The notes: generated by a model not told the origin, from the sequence alone. DNA of 64,000 nucleotides from JAHDCJ01 sp039028895 (GCA_039028895.1 JBCCHF010000009.1:114957-178956), one strand, 5' to 3'. Positions 16,089-24,671 are shown, numbered from the stretch's first letter. Made by a program: numbers and translations.

Positions 16089-17234
16089 TTATGCGTGGGA
16101 TAGTGCAGCTTCGATATCAGCAATCAAGTCATCGACATGCTCAACGCCTACAGAAAGCCTAATCAGAGAATCGGTCATTCCAACAGCGTAGCGTTCTGCT
16201 TTCGGGATAGAGCCATGCGTCATGCTGGGTGGATGTCCGATAAGCGATTCCACACCTCCAAGTGATTCTGCGAGAAAGAAAAGATGCGTATTGCTCAATA
16301 CCCTGGTTCCAGCTTCAATTGTGTCCTCTTTTAAGGTAAAGGATACCATTGCCCCGAAATCACGCATTTGTCGTTTAGCAACTTCGTGATTGGGATGGTC
16401 TTCAAAACCTGGATAAAAAACTTTATCTACTTTCGAATGCCCTCGTAGGAATTCAGCAATTTTCTGTGCGTTGTCACAGGCTCGCTCCACACGCAGGTGG
16501 AGCGTCTTAATACCACGTAAAATCAGGAAACAGTCATGAGGACCGGGCACAGAACCAGATGCATTTTGAAGGAACCTGAGTTCTTCATGGATCTTCTCAT
16601 CTTTACAAACGACAGCTCCAAGAATGGCATCAGAATGACCGCCCAGATATTTAGTGGCTGAATGAATAATTATATCAGCACCGAGGTCGAGAGGGGTTTG
16701 GAGATATGGTGAGGAAAAAGTGTTATCAACAACAGTAATTATATTATGCTTTTTTGCCAATGCTGCCGTCTTCTCGATGTCAATGATATTCAACATCGGG
16801 TTGGTGGGTGTTTCAATCCAGATCATCTTGGTATTTTCGTTGATCTTTTCTTCAACCCTGGCTACATCGACCATTGGGACAAAGTGAAATTTCAACCCAT
16901 AGCGGCCATATATTTTAGTGAATTTCCGGTAAGTGCCACCATAAAGATCATTCGTCGAAATGATCTCATCTCCCGGATTGAATAGTTTCAGAATGGCATC
17001 TGTTGCTGCTAATCCGCTTGAATAACAAACGCCGAATTTTCCGTTTTCAATCGCAGCGATATTATTCTCAAGTGCTTCGCGTGTAGGATTGTGTGTCCTG
17101 GCATATTCATAACCTTTGTGAACGCCGGGTGCATCCTGGACATAGGTAGAGGTCTGAAAAATAGGGGTGATAATTGCTCCTGTTGAAGGATCAGGCTTCA
17201 TTCCGGAATGGATAATTTTGGTTTCAACTTTCAT
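16089..17234 (-). CDS. Cystathionine gamma-synthase/lyase family PLP enzyme
   Basis: A trans-sulfuration enzyme interconverting cysteine, homocysteine and cystathionine via pyridoxal phosphate. The 381-residue protein (ATG at 17234; ten upstream in-frame residues are not family-like) begins MKVETKIIHSGMKPDPSTGA. It shows YEYARTHNPTREALE, the PLP-binding SSGLAA segment, TPTNP, VVDNTFSSPYLQTPL and the Schiff-base lysine in SATKYLGGHSD. Length is normal. Synthase and lyase cannot be separated by eye. It converges on gldE with an 11-base gap and is divergent from the LEA14-like lipoprotein gene. Confidence 0.92.
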   Translation of the reverse strand: MKVETKIIHSGMKPDPSTGAIITPIFQTSTYVQDAPGVHKGYEYARTHNPTREALENNIAAIENGKFGVCYSSGLAATDAILKLFNPGDEIISTNDLYGGTYRKFTKIYGRYGLKFHFVPMVDVARVEEKINENTKMIWIETPTNPMLNIIDIEKTAALAKKHNIITVVDNTFSSPYLQTPLDLGADIIIHSATKYLGGHSDAILGAVVCKDEKIHEELRFLQNASGSVPGPHDCFLILRGIKTLHLRVERACDNAQKIAEFLRGHSKVDKVFYPGFEDHPNHEVAKRQMRDFGAMVSFTLKEDTIEAGTRVLSNTHLFFLAESLGGVESLIGHPPSMTHGSIPKAERYAVGMTDSLIRLSVGVEHVDDLIADIEAALSHA

Positions 17235-17307
17235 CCTGAAAAACATTTTAAGTGTGGCGCACAAGGTACTAAAATTTGGGGGCAGACCAGATTAACCCGT
17301 CTTTTTA

Positions 17308-17315
17308 TATTTTTG
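17308..17315 (+). promoter_or_regulatory. Putative -7 element (TATTTTTG) of the LEA-like gene
   Basis: TATTTTTG matches TAnnTTTG, 17 bases before the ATG at 17333 in the divergent gap. The nearest upstream TTTG is at 29 bases, too far for a standard -33 box. Confidence 0.35.
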
Positions 17316-17332
17316 GTAAAAAATTGGATGCA

Positions 17333-17833
17333 ATGAAAATTAATTTATCAATAATTTGTTTTGCTTTCTGCTCATTTTTATTGGCTTTTGTCGGCTGTAA
17401 TGGTCCTCAAAACCCAACATTCAAGGGTATGCAAAACGTGAAATTCAAGTCAGCTTCTTTTGGTGAAGGATTTAATGTGCGATTGTCAGGCGATGCCATT
17501 CTCGAAAACCCTAATAGCTTTGGCATTACCGTTACAGGCCTGGATCTTGATGTTTTCGCTGAAGACAAAAAAATGAGTCGTGTCGAACAGGATGTATCTG
17601 CATCAATTGGCGCAAACTCGGATTTTAGTTTGCCCATCATACTGGATATTCCACTTAAAGAATTAGCAGGTCATTTGGAAAAGCCAAAAAACTTCAATCT
17701 CCTCAAGAAAAAGGAGGTGAAAATTAAACTTGAAGGGTACATTATTGTAAGTGCCGCAGGCGTAAATATCAGGGTGCCTATGACCTATGAAGAGCCGTAT
17801 GAACTATCCCTAATGAGTTTATTCGGGGGTTGA
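17333..17833 (+). CDS. LEA14-like (WHy-domain) lipoprotein
   Basis: A 166-residue lipoprotein. The ATG at 17333 gives a clean type II signal (MKINLSIICFAFCSFLLAFVGC; lipobox AFVGC, Cys at about residue 22). The rest is one LEA type 2/WHy beta-sandwich domain with the hallmark ENPNSFGITVTGLDLDVF motif. Such domains are linked to desiccation and stress tolerance in plants and are common single-domain lipoproteins in Bacteroidota; the function here is not known. Confidence 0.85.
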   Translation: MKINLSIICFAFCSFLLAFVGCNGPQNPTFKGMQNVKFKSASFGEGFNVRLSGDAILENPNSFGITVTGLDLDVFAEDKKMSRVEQDVSASIGANSDFSLPIILDIPLKELAGHLEKPKNFNLLKKKEVKIKLEGYIIVSAAGVNIRVPMTYEEPYELSLMSLFGG

Positions 17834-17932
17834 TTGAATTTGAAATAATAAATTATCCCCACCCTAATTATTTTTGTACTTTTATATGATTCCTGAAAAG
17901 GCATTATAACCAATAATTTTTTATCTCGTTCT

Positions 17933-19732
17933 ATGTCATTTGTCGTTTCCGCTCGTAAATATCGGCCAATCAGATTTGACGAAGTCGTCGGGCAAGAACA
18001 TATATCCCAAACCCTCAAAAATGCACTGCAAAGCGATCAGGTAGCGCATGCGTTTTTGTTTTGTGGTCCTAGGGGTGTGGGAAAAACGACTTGTGCACGG
18101 ATCCTGGCAAAAGTGTTGAATTGTGAGACTCCAACTCAGGACATGGAAGCATGTAACGAATGCAATTCTTGTAAAGCATTTAATGACAATGCCTCATTCA
18201 ATATCCATGAGCTCGATGCAGCTTCAAATAACTCGGTAGAACATATCAGGACGCTTACTGATCAGGTAAGATTCCCGCCCCAGCAAGGAAAATACAAGGT
18301 GTATATCATCGATGAAGTTCATATGCTGTCGCAAGCGGCTTTCAATGCATTCCTGAAAACGCTTGAAGAGCCGCCGCCGTATGCCATATTCATATTGGCG
18401 ACTACCGAAAAACATAAGATTATCCCAACCATTCTGTCAAGGTGCCAGATTTACGATTTCAAACGGATCAGAATACCTGATATCGTTAAACATCTCGAAT
18501 CGATTTGTCAACAGGAAGGCATTGATGCAGAACAGGATGCCTTGCACATCGTTGCCCAAAAAGCAGATGGTGCCTTACGAGATGCATTGTCCATTTTCGA
18601 TCGCATCGCTAGTTTTTCGAATAAAAAGATCGAATACAAAGAGGTCATTAAGAATCTCAACATTCTTGATTATGATTATTACTTCAAGGTTGTTGATGCT
18701 TTGTTGGTTGAAGATCTTTCCGGCATATTGGTGCTGTTTGATGAAATCATCAATAAAGGCTTCGAGCCTGATATTTTCATCAATGGTCTTGCCGGTCACT
18801 TACGAAACCTTTTGGTATGCAAAGATCAGGCTACAGCACATTTGCTGGAAGTCGGTGAAACGATTCGCCAAAAATATGCAGATCAATCGGCCCTGTCGCC
18901 CACTTCACTTCTTTTAACGGCACTTAGTCTTGCCAATGACTGCGATGTTAATTTCCGCATGGCAAGAAACAAAAGGCTGCATGTTGAAATGACCATTATC
19001 AAAATGGCCTATATCAATAGGGTTGTTAAATTTAATCCTGTTGCGAATAACGCCCAGCCACAGCCGGTTCAAGCGGAAAAAAAAAGCCCTGAGCTAAAGG
19101 AACCACCTAAGACCGAAGAAGTTGCCAAAAAAGTTGTCGAGCCGATTGCTGAAGTCCAACCAAAGAAAGAACCCCTAAATACGGAACCCCCCAAAGAAGA
19201 AGGGCAACCAATACTTTCCAGTCAGAATGGAGGTGGCAGTCTCAAGTCAGACTTGTTGGGTAAATCTTCTCTGATCAATCCAGCCCTGATGGTCGGTTCT
19301 CATCAATCGCATGAGGCAGAAGTGGAGGCAGCAGAGGAAGAAACCGTACTGGTAGAAAAAACAGATATCACACTTGATGACGTCATGCAGGCATGGACTG
19401 CTTTCGCAGAAACGATCAAGTCACCCTCGGCCAAGAATTACTTTCAATCGGCAGAGCTTGTGCTCGAAAATGGCAATATTCATGTTATGGTAGGCTCAAA
19501 AGTGGCTGAGGGATCAGTTCGAAGTGAGATGGGCTTGGTGCCATTTCTTGAAGAACAACTCAAGACCAAAGCGCTGACCCTAACCTTTGAAATAGATAAA
19601 AGCCGCATGGTCGAAGAACCTGAAGTCAAAAAACCCCTTTCCGAAAAGGAAAAATACCAAAGACTAAGAGAGAAAAATCCACTCATCGACGATCTCCAAA
19701 AACGATTTGACCTAAGATTGGACAGACCTTGA
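17933..19732 (+). CDS. dnaX: DNA polymerase III subunit gamma/tau DnaX
   Basis: Clamp-loader ATPase of the replicase. Domains in the 599-residue protein: AAA+ core about 1-180 with Walker A GPRGVGKTT (45-53), zinc cysteines 64, 74, 77 and 80, Walker B YIIDEVHML and sensor motif; lid domain to about 240; collar domain to about 365; then a Pro/Glu/Lys linker and a tau-type C-terminal domain. An unbroken run of nine A at 19077-19085 (codons 382-385), exactly at the start of the linker, would after a -1 shift yield Lys-Pro-stop, giving a 386-residue gamma-like product as in dnaX of E. coli or Thermus. Convergent with the caspase gene, 24 bases away. Confidence 0.95.
   Translation: MSFVVSARKYRPIRFDEVVGQEHISQTLKNALQSDQVAHAFLFCGPRGVGKTTCARILAKVLNCETPTQDMEACNECNSCKAFNDNASFNIHELDAASNNSVEHIRTLTDQVRFPPQQGKYKVYIIDEVHMLSQAAFNAFLKTLEEPPPYAIFILATTEKHKIIPTILSRCQIYDFKRIRIPDIVKHLESICQQEGIDAEQDALHIVAQKADGALRDALSIFDRIASFSNKKIEYKEVIKNLNILDYDYYFKVVDALLVEDLSGILVLFDEIINKGFEPDIFINGLAGHLRNLLVCKDQATAHLLEVGETIRQKYADQSALSPTSLLLTALSLANDCDVNFRMARNKRLHVEMTIIKMAYINRVVKFNPVANNAQPQPVQAEKKSPELKEPPKTEEVAKKVVEPIAEVQPKKEPLNTEPPKEEGQPILSSQNGGGSLKSDLLGKSSLINPALMVGSHQSHEAEVEAAEEETVLVEKTDITLDDVMQAWTAFAETIKSPSAKNYFQSAELVLENGNIHVMVGSKVAEGSVRSEMGLVPFLEEQLKTKALTLTFEIDKSRMVEEPEVKKPLSEKEKYQRLREKNPLIDDLQKRFDLRLDRP
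19077..19092 (+). promoter_or_regulatory. Candidate programmed slippage site in dnaX (A9, then -1 stop)
   Basis: In the zero frame the run reads GAA AAA AAA AGC. Slipping back one base, or inserting one A in the transcript, gives AAA AAG CCC TGA, so translation stops at 19090-19092. Both ribosomal frameshifting (E. coli A AAA AAG) and transcriptional slippage (Thermus A9) are known in dnaX. No strong downstream stem-loop or upstream SD-like stimulator was seen, which favours slippage in the run itself. Confidence 0.6.
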
Positions 19733-19756
19733 TCCACTTTGGTTTTGGATGATTTC

Positions 19757-21376
19757 TTATTCAAGTTCTGTAAATAAGAGTAAAATAGTCGAAAGTCCTG
19801 CTAATGAAGTAAGGATAATCTGAAGTGTAAATAATGGGATGCTGATTACAGGAAAAATACCAGTCAAGATTAAAAGAATTCCAAAGGCAGCGGAAAATAG
19901 AGCGGTTAAAAAAAAACCATCAAAGTCAAAGTCGAGAAGAAGGATTCTGATGATAAAAAAAAGGAGTCCAGGAAAACCAATACCGGTTAAAAACCATTTG
20001 ATATAGGCCGGATAAGTAGCCATCGATTCATACCAACTGCTGCCTGTCCAAAGTAGAAGCAAAGCAACAGTTGTATAAAGCAAAACCCCTCCTTTAACAA
20101 ATAACTGGTGGAAATCAATACCTGTATCAGAATAAGTACTGATTCCAGCATTCTTTTCTCTTTGTTTTATCCTGGCTTTAATTTCAGATTGAGAAAGTGT
20201 CAATTTGTCTTTTAAAAGTGGATTAATGGGAGATTGAGATTTGTAAAGCGGTTTTTTGGTAAAACCAGGTTGCTTGAGTTTGGAGAATTGATTTGAAACT
20301 AAAGGATTGTCTGTTTTGCTTTGCTCTTTCTCTTTTTTCTTCTTTCTGGCAGTTCTGATAGCCTCTATTTTTGCTTTGGCATCATTGACAAAAAGCCCTT
20401 TAGGGTAATCTTTTAGATATTTGTTGTACGCACTTATTGTGCCTTTCTTTTCAGCCTTTTTCAAAGCAGCCACTTCTTCTGCTACGGCTGCATGCTTTTG
20501 ATTAATTGCAACAACTTCTTTTATTTCTTCTTCAACCTGCTTGGTGTCTGTCGCCTCACTCTTGTGCGTTTCAGGAGTATTTATTTTGTCTCCTTTTTTC
20601 CTGAAAATGTATTGTCCGCCATCGTGCCCTACGCCTTGCAATGGAGCGCCCTCAGGCAATTGTTTATAATTCGATCCAGTCACCTCAATGACCTCGTTAG
20701 CAAGTTTTGCGACGTTTAATTTATAGGCTTCGTTAGATTTCAGGGCGTTAAAGATACTTTTACAAAAAGGGCTGTTGGTTCCAGGAATTCCGTCATATAC
20801 TTCTTCATCATGGCGGCCGGAGCATATTGCCCAACGCGAAATACGTTGCTCAAGTTGTTCAACGGCTGAAGTAGATGTTCGCGTGGCTCCCGGGGCAAAT
20901 AATGATCCTGAAAAACAGGAGTCTGAGATTAATAAAGTATGTAGTGATTTGAGGACCTTTATGGTTTCTCTGATGGCAGAGTTTCGTATGTGATTGACCG
21001 TGCTTGTCTTTTTACCGTCAGTCGGGATCCAATAACCGAGTTTGTCTCGGTCAAGATGCCCGTGGCCGGAATAATAAAGGATAAACTTGTCGCCTGCTTT
21101 TACTTTAAGTTTTACTTCATCAAGTTTCTCGAGAATGTTTGCTCTCGTAGCCGCCTTGTCGAATAACAATACGGTGGTTTCTTCAGTTACATCATACTCT
21201 TCCTGGAGGAGATCACAGATGTCTTGAACGTCTTTTACTGCATTGTTTAGATTGGGAAATTCGTCGTATTGATTTATGCCAATACCAAAGAACCATGAAG
21301 CGCCAATAGGGATATGAGATTGGTTTTGAGGATTCAGGTCGAAGCCTCTTTTCTTATTATTATCGTCTTGGGGCAT
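19757..21376 (-). CDS. Membrane-anchored caspase-like (C14) protease
   Basis: A 539-residue protein of the prokaryotic caspase-homologue family. The p20-like domain spans about residues 25-260 with the catalytic His105 in YYSGHGH and Cys154 in SDSCFSG. A Lys/Glu/Ala-rich coiled-coil-like region (275-350) contains one AYNKYLKDYPKG repeat typical of Bacteroidota scaffold proteins. After a Lys/Pro-rich linker come four predicted membrane helices (about 429-445, 459-480, 487-507, 513-535) near the C-terminus. There is no signal peptide, so the protease domain is probably cytoplasmic and tethered to the inner membrane. It starts 34 bases after a DUF1573 lipoprotein gene and is probably co-transcribed. 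Bacterial relatives act in regulated proteolysis or abortive defence; the role here is unknown. Confidence 0.85.
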   Translation of the reverse strand: MPQDDNNKKRGFDLNPQNQSHIPIGASWFFGIGINQYDEFPNLNNAVKDVQDICDLLQEEYDVTEETTVLLFDKAATRANILEKLDEVKLKVKAGDKFILYYSGHGHLDRDKLGYWIPTDGKKTSTVNHIRNSAIRETIKVLKSLHTLLISDSCFSGSLFAPGATRTSTSAVEQLEQRISRWAICSGRHDEEVYDGIPGTNSPFCKSIFNALKSNEAYKLNVAKLANEVIEVTGSNYKQLPEGAPLQGVGHDGGQYIFRKKGDKINTPETHKSEATDTKQVEEEIKEVVAINQKHAAVAEEVAALKKAEKKGTISAYNKYLKDYPKGLFVNDAKAKIEAIRTARKKKKEKEQSKTDNPLVSNQFSKLKQPGFTKKPLYKSQSPINPLLKDKLTLSQSEIKARIKQREKNAGISTYSDTGIDFHQLFVKGGVLLYTTVALLLLWTGSSWYESMATYPAYIKWFLTGIGFPGLLFFIIRILLLDFDFDGFFLTALFSAAFGILLILTGIFPVISIPLFTLQIILTSLAGLSTILLLFTELE

Positions 21377-21410
21377 AACCGAATATACAATCTTTTGCTT
21401 TTTATAGCAA

Positions 21411-22046
21411 TTATTGCCCTTCGTTGGAAGTCGTGTCTGCAGGTGTTTCCTCTACTTCTTTGGTTTCCTGTGAAGGTGTTTTGACCATGCCACGTAGCAT
21501 TAAATAATGGGTTTTAGGTCGAGCATCAGTCTGCACGGTAACTTTTGCCTGCTGCGGTCCGGCTTTGAGACGGCTGTCATAAGTTACTTCAATTTTGCCT
21601 GTGCCTCCTGGTTCGATGGGCAGGAAGGGATAACTAGGCATGGTACAACCGCAGGTGGCCGATGCACTGAGAATATTGAGCGGCCTGTCGCCGATATTGG
21701 TAAATGTGAAGGTCTTGGTAACTTTTTCGCCCTGCTCAATTTCTCCCCAACTATAATCAGTTTCCGCAAAGGAGATTTTGGGCCCTTTCTTCTTTATTTT
21801 CTCTTGTTCTGGGGCTTTTTCACTATCAGGTATGTTTTTTGTGGTGTCTTTAACAGGAAGTTCCTGTTCACCTTTCCCGATTTTTGTAGAGTCAACTTCC
21901 TCAACTGTTGTTTCCGACGTATCAGAAACTAAAGTTGTATCCGCATCAGGATTATCCTGGTTGTTTTCCGTATTTGAATTACAGCCAGAAATGATTACCA
22001 ACCCCAAAAAGACCAGTAAGAAAGTCGAAAATCGTATGCTATACAT
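21411..22046 (-). CDS. DUF1573 domain lipoprotein
   Basis: A 211-residue lipoprotein. The type II signal ends in LVIISGC (Cys at about residue 22). A long acidic/Thr/Lys-rich linker (about 25-90) precedes one DUF1573 (ASPM/SPD2/Hydin-like) immunoglobulin-fold domain containing FTFTNIGDRPLNILSASATC and the CGCTMPSYPFLPIEPG motif typical of the family. DUF1573 proteins are abundant in Bacteroidota and are presumed periplasmic or surface scaffolds. It precedes the caspase gene in an apparent two-gene operon and has a good -7 element 20 bases upstream. Confidence 0.88.
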   Translation of the reverse strand: MYSIRFSTFLLVFLGLVIISGCNSNTENNQDNPDADTTLVSDTSETTVEEVDSTKIGKGEQELPVKDTTKNIPDSEKAPEQEKIKKKGPKISFAETDYSWGEIEQGEKVTKTFTFTNIGDRPLNILSASATCGCTMPSYPFLPIEPGGTGKIEVTYDSRLKAGPQQAKVTVQTDARPKTHYLMLRGMVKTPSQETKEVEETPADTTSNEGQ

Positions 22047-22065
22047 GGTGTATGCTTTAGGCTAA

Positions 22066-22073
22066 CAAAGATA
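22066..22073 (-). promoter_or_regulatory. Putative -7 element (TATCTTTG) of the DUF1573-caspase operon
   Basis: On the minus strand TATCTTTG matches TAnnTTTG and lies 20 bases before the DUF1573 ATG, in the 115-base divergent gap with lpxD. No clear -33 box was seen. Confidence 0.5.
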
Positions 22074-22149
22074 TTAATAACTACTGAAGTTTTATTTTGA
22101 CCATGCTAAAACTTCGGAAACAACAGACAAGCCTCTGAATTAAAATTTA

Positions 22150-22157
22150 TAAATTTG
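22150..22157 (+). promoter_or_regulatory. Putative lpxD -7 element (TAAATTTG) abutting the ATG
   Basis: TAAATTTG ends four bases before the lpxD ATG, so the predicted transcription start falls on or beside the start codon. This suggests a leaderless lpxD message. No strong -33 box was seen. Confidence 0.45.
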
Positions 22158-22161
22158 CATC

Positions 22162-23202
22162 ATGACAGTGACGGCGAAAGAACTCAGTAAGCTATTGAAT
22201 GGAAAGCTGGAAGGCGATCCAGATGTAGTCGTATATAAGCCCGCGAAAATTGAAGAAGGAGAATCTGGCGCTGTCAGTTTCATTGCCAATCCCAAGTATA
22301 TCCACTACGCCTATACGACGGATGCTTCAGTGTTACTCGTTAGTAAAGACTTAAAATTGGATAAACCTATCAGGCCAACCTTAATCAGGGTGGATGATGT
22401 TTATTCCTGCGTTTCGCTCCTTCTCGAGCGTTTTGGCAACAATAAAAGCAATGGAGCTGGTGTGGATAATCGGTCAACGGTGCATCCGGAAGCTGCTGTA
22501 AGCGATTCAGCATTTATTGGTGCATTTTCGTATGTCTCAAAAGGCGCTGTTATCGGTGAAAATACCATTATTCACCCCCAAGTTTTTATTGGCGAAAATG
22601 CAGTAATTGGCAATAATGTGATCCTCTATCCTGGTGTAAAAGTCTATCACGATTGCAAAGTTGGTAATCATGTAGTGATCCATTCCAATACGGTTGTTGG
22701 TAGTGATGGTTTCGGTTTTGTCCCTCAAAAAGATGGTAGCTACAAGAAAGTCCCTCAAATAGGTAATGTAGTAATCGAAGACCACGTTGAGATTGGCTCC
22801 AATTGTGTAATTGATCGTGCTACGATGGGTTCTACATTAATTAAAGTCGGTGTCAAGCTTGATAACCTGATCCAGGTTGCCCATAATGTAGAAGTGGGAT
22901 CAAATACGGTAATCGCTGCCCAGGTGGGTATAGCCGGTAGCACCAAGATTGGCAGCAATTGCATGGTCGGAGGACAAGCCGGATTTGTAGGGCATATTGA
23001 GGTTGCCGATGGCACTAGGGTACAGGCTCAGTCTGGAGTTGCCCGCTCAATTACCCAACCCAATAAGGCGTGGTATGGCTCCCCGGCCTTTGAGTATAAT
23101 TCATTCCTGCGCTCGCAGGTAATGTTCCAAAAGTTACCAGATCTGGTAAAGAGAATCAACGAATTGGAAAAAATGGTAAAGGATTTACAGAATAAAATTT
23201 AA
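22162..23202 (+). CDS. lpxD: UDP-3-O-acylglucosamine N-acyltransferase LpxD
   Basis: Third step of lipid A synthesis: transfers a hydroxyacyl chain from ACP to the 2-amino group of UDP-3-O-acylglucosamine in the cytoplasm. The 346-residue protein has the LpxD N-terminal uridine-binding domain (about 1-100; GAVSFIANPKY), a left-handed beta-helix of hexapeptide repeats (about 105-310; IHPQVFIGENAVIGNNVILY, VAHNVEVGSNTVIAAQVGI) with the catalytic His in QVAHNVEVG, and a C-terminal coiled-coil (LVKRINELEKMVKDLQN). It begins the lpxD / lpxC-fabZ / lpxA group. Confidence 0.95.
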   Translation: MTVTAKELSKLLNGKLEGDPDVVVYKPAKIEEGESGAVSFIANPKYIHYAYTTDASVLLVSKDLKLDKPIRPTLIRVDDVYSCVSLLLERFGNNKSNGAGVDNRSTVHPEAAVSDSAFIGAFSYVSKGAVIGENTIIHPQVFIGENAVIGNNVILYPGVKVYHDCKVGNHVVIHSNTVVGSDGFGFVPQKDGSYKKVPQIGNVVIEDHVEIGSNCVIDRATMGSTLIKVGVKLDNLIQVAHNVEVGSNTVIAAQVGIAGSTKIGSNCMVGGQAGFVGHIEVADGTRVQAQSGVARSITQPNKAWYGSPAFEYNSFLRSQVMFQKLPDLVKRINELEKMVKDLQNKI

Positions 23203-23229
23203 TGTTCTGTCAAACCCTAAAAAATAACG

Positions 23230-23257
23230 TATCTTTGCCCTCAGCTTTTTAAGGAGG
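23230..23257 (+). promoter_or_regulatory. lpxC-fabZ -7 element (TATCTTTG) and SD-like AAGGAGG
   Basis: TATCTTTG (23230-23237) matches the -7 consensus. AAGGAGG (23251-23257) is a strong anti-SD match but 13 bases from the ATG, longer than the usual spacing. Such a sequence is unusual in Bacteroidota, where SD motifs are rare, and it stands out among the other starts in this window. Confidence 0.45.
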
Positions 23258-23270
23258 AACCATCCAACTT

Positions 23271-24671
23271 ATGAAACAACGTACGTTAAAGAGCTCTTTC
23301 ACGCTGAAAGGGGTAGGGTTACATACAGGTAAGAATGTCAGCATGACACTCCAGCCAGCCCCTGTAAATCACGGCTTTAAATTCAAGCGTGTCGACCTGG
23401 AAGAGCAACCAGTCTTAAATGCAGATGTAGATCTTGTAGTATCTACACACCGTGGAACAACTATCCGCTTGGGAGAGGCTACCATCAGCACCGTTGAGCA
23501 TACACTTTCGGCGCTTTATGGTATGAATCTCGATAACGTCCTCATTGAAATTAATGGTCCCGAAGCCCCAATCCTTGACGGTAGTGCAGAACCTATAGTT
23601 TCTGAAATTCAACGCGTGGGTATTGAGGAGCAGGAAGCTGATCGCGAATATTTTGAGATTGAAGAACCTGTATCTTATCAGGATGAATTAACCGGTACAG
23701 AACTATTAGCACTTCCTGCTGATAGTTTCCAGGTTACCACGATGATCGATTTTAACTCTGATGTGCTTGGTCAACAATATGCCTCTCTAGATCAGTTGGA
23801 TGATTATGGTAAAGAAATAGCACCCAGCCGTACCTTTGTTTTCCTTCACGAGCTCGAATCACTGCTTACGCAAAACCTCATCAAAGGAGGTGACCTCGAT
23901 AATGCTATCGTTATTGTTGATCGTGTTATGAGCCAGGATGAGCTTGATCGGCTGGCAGAAAAACTGGACAAACCTTCGGTAAAAGTAGAGCAGGAGGGCA
24001 TCCTCAATACAATTGACCTGCATTTCAGTAATGAACCTGCACGCCACAAACTGCTTGACGTAGTTGGTGATATGGCCCTTGTCGGGAAACACATTAAGGG
24101 CAAAATTGTGGCTACCAAACCGGGTCACACGGCTAATGTCCAATTTGCAAAGAAACTGAAGACCCTATATAAACAACAGCGTAAACTGCGCGGAAAACCA
24201 AAATACGACCCTGACCTTCCTCCAATTGTGGACACTGTCGGGATCATGAAATTATTGCCACACCGATTTCCTTTCTTCCTTGTTGACAAAATAATAGAAC
24301 TGTCGGAAACACATGTCGTAGGTGTAAAAAGCGTCACCTTTAATGAGCGCTTTTTCCAAGGACATTTTCCGGAAAACCCCGTTATGCCTGGTGTCTTACA
24401 GGTAGAAGCCTTAGCTCAAACAGGGGGCGTTCTTGCGTTAAACACGGTTCCTGACCCTGAAAACTGGGATACCTATTTCATGAAAATTGAATACGCCAAA
24501 TTCAAACAAAAGGTAGTACCCGGTGATACCTTGATTCTGAAAATGGAAACTCTCAGTCCAATAAGACGAGGAATTTTCCATATGCAAGGGACGGCCTATG
24601 TTGGGAACAAGATTGCAACGGAAGGGGAATTTCTGGCCCAGATTATCAGAAGGAAAGTAGATGAAGAATAA
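23271..24671 (+). CDS. lpxC/fabZ: Bifunctional LpxC deacetylase / FabZ dehydratase
   Basis: A 466-residue fusion typical of Bacteroidota. Residues about 1-305 are UDP-3-O-acyl-GlcNAc deacetylase LpxC, the committed lipid A step, with STVEHTLSALYG and zinc-ligand regions around HFSNEPARHKLLDVVGD. Residues about 316-466 are (3R)-hydroxyacyl-ACP dehydratase FabZ with LLPHRFPFFLVDKI, the active-site His in FFQGHFPENPVMPG and Glu in QVEALAQTGG. FabZ and LpxC compete for hydroxymyristoyl-ACP flux, so the fusion couples phospholipid and lipid A synthesis. It overlaps lpxA by 11 bases. Confidence 0.96.
   Translation: MKQRTLKSSFTLKGVGLHTGKNVSMTLQPAPVNHGFKFKRVDLEEQPVLNADVDLVVSTHRGTTIRLGEATISTVEHTLSALYGMNLDNVLIEINGPEAPILDGSAEPIVSEIQRVGIEEQEADREYFEIEEPVSYQDELTGTELLALPADSFQVTTMIDFNSDVLGQQYASLDQLDDYGKEIAPSRTFVFLHELESLLTQNLIKGGDLDNAIVIVDRVMSQDELDRLAEKLDKPSVKVEQEGILNTIDLHFSNEPARHKLLDVVGDMALVGKHIKGKIVATKPGHTANVQFAKKLKTLYKQQRKLRGKPKYDPDLPPIVDTVGIMKLLPHRFPFFLVDKIIELSETHVVGVKSVTFNERFFQGHFPENPVMPGVLQVEALAQTGGVLALNTVPDPENWDTYFMKIEYAKFKQKVVPGDTLILKMETLSPIRRGIFHMQGTAYVGNKIATEGEFLAQIIRRKVDEE

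Noticed and set aside
17235..17264. A ten-residue N-terminal extension of the trans-sulfuration enzyme
   Set aside because: The family N-terminus begins at MKVETKIIHSG; upstream residues are unrelated.
21507..21932. A 141-codon plus-strand frame inside the DUF1573 gene
   Set aside because: Antisense to a lipoprotein with clear signal and motif; Phe/Cys-rich translation typical of a shadow.
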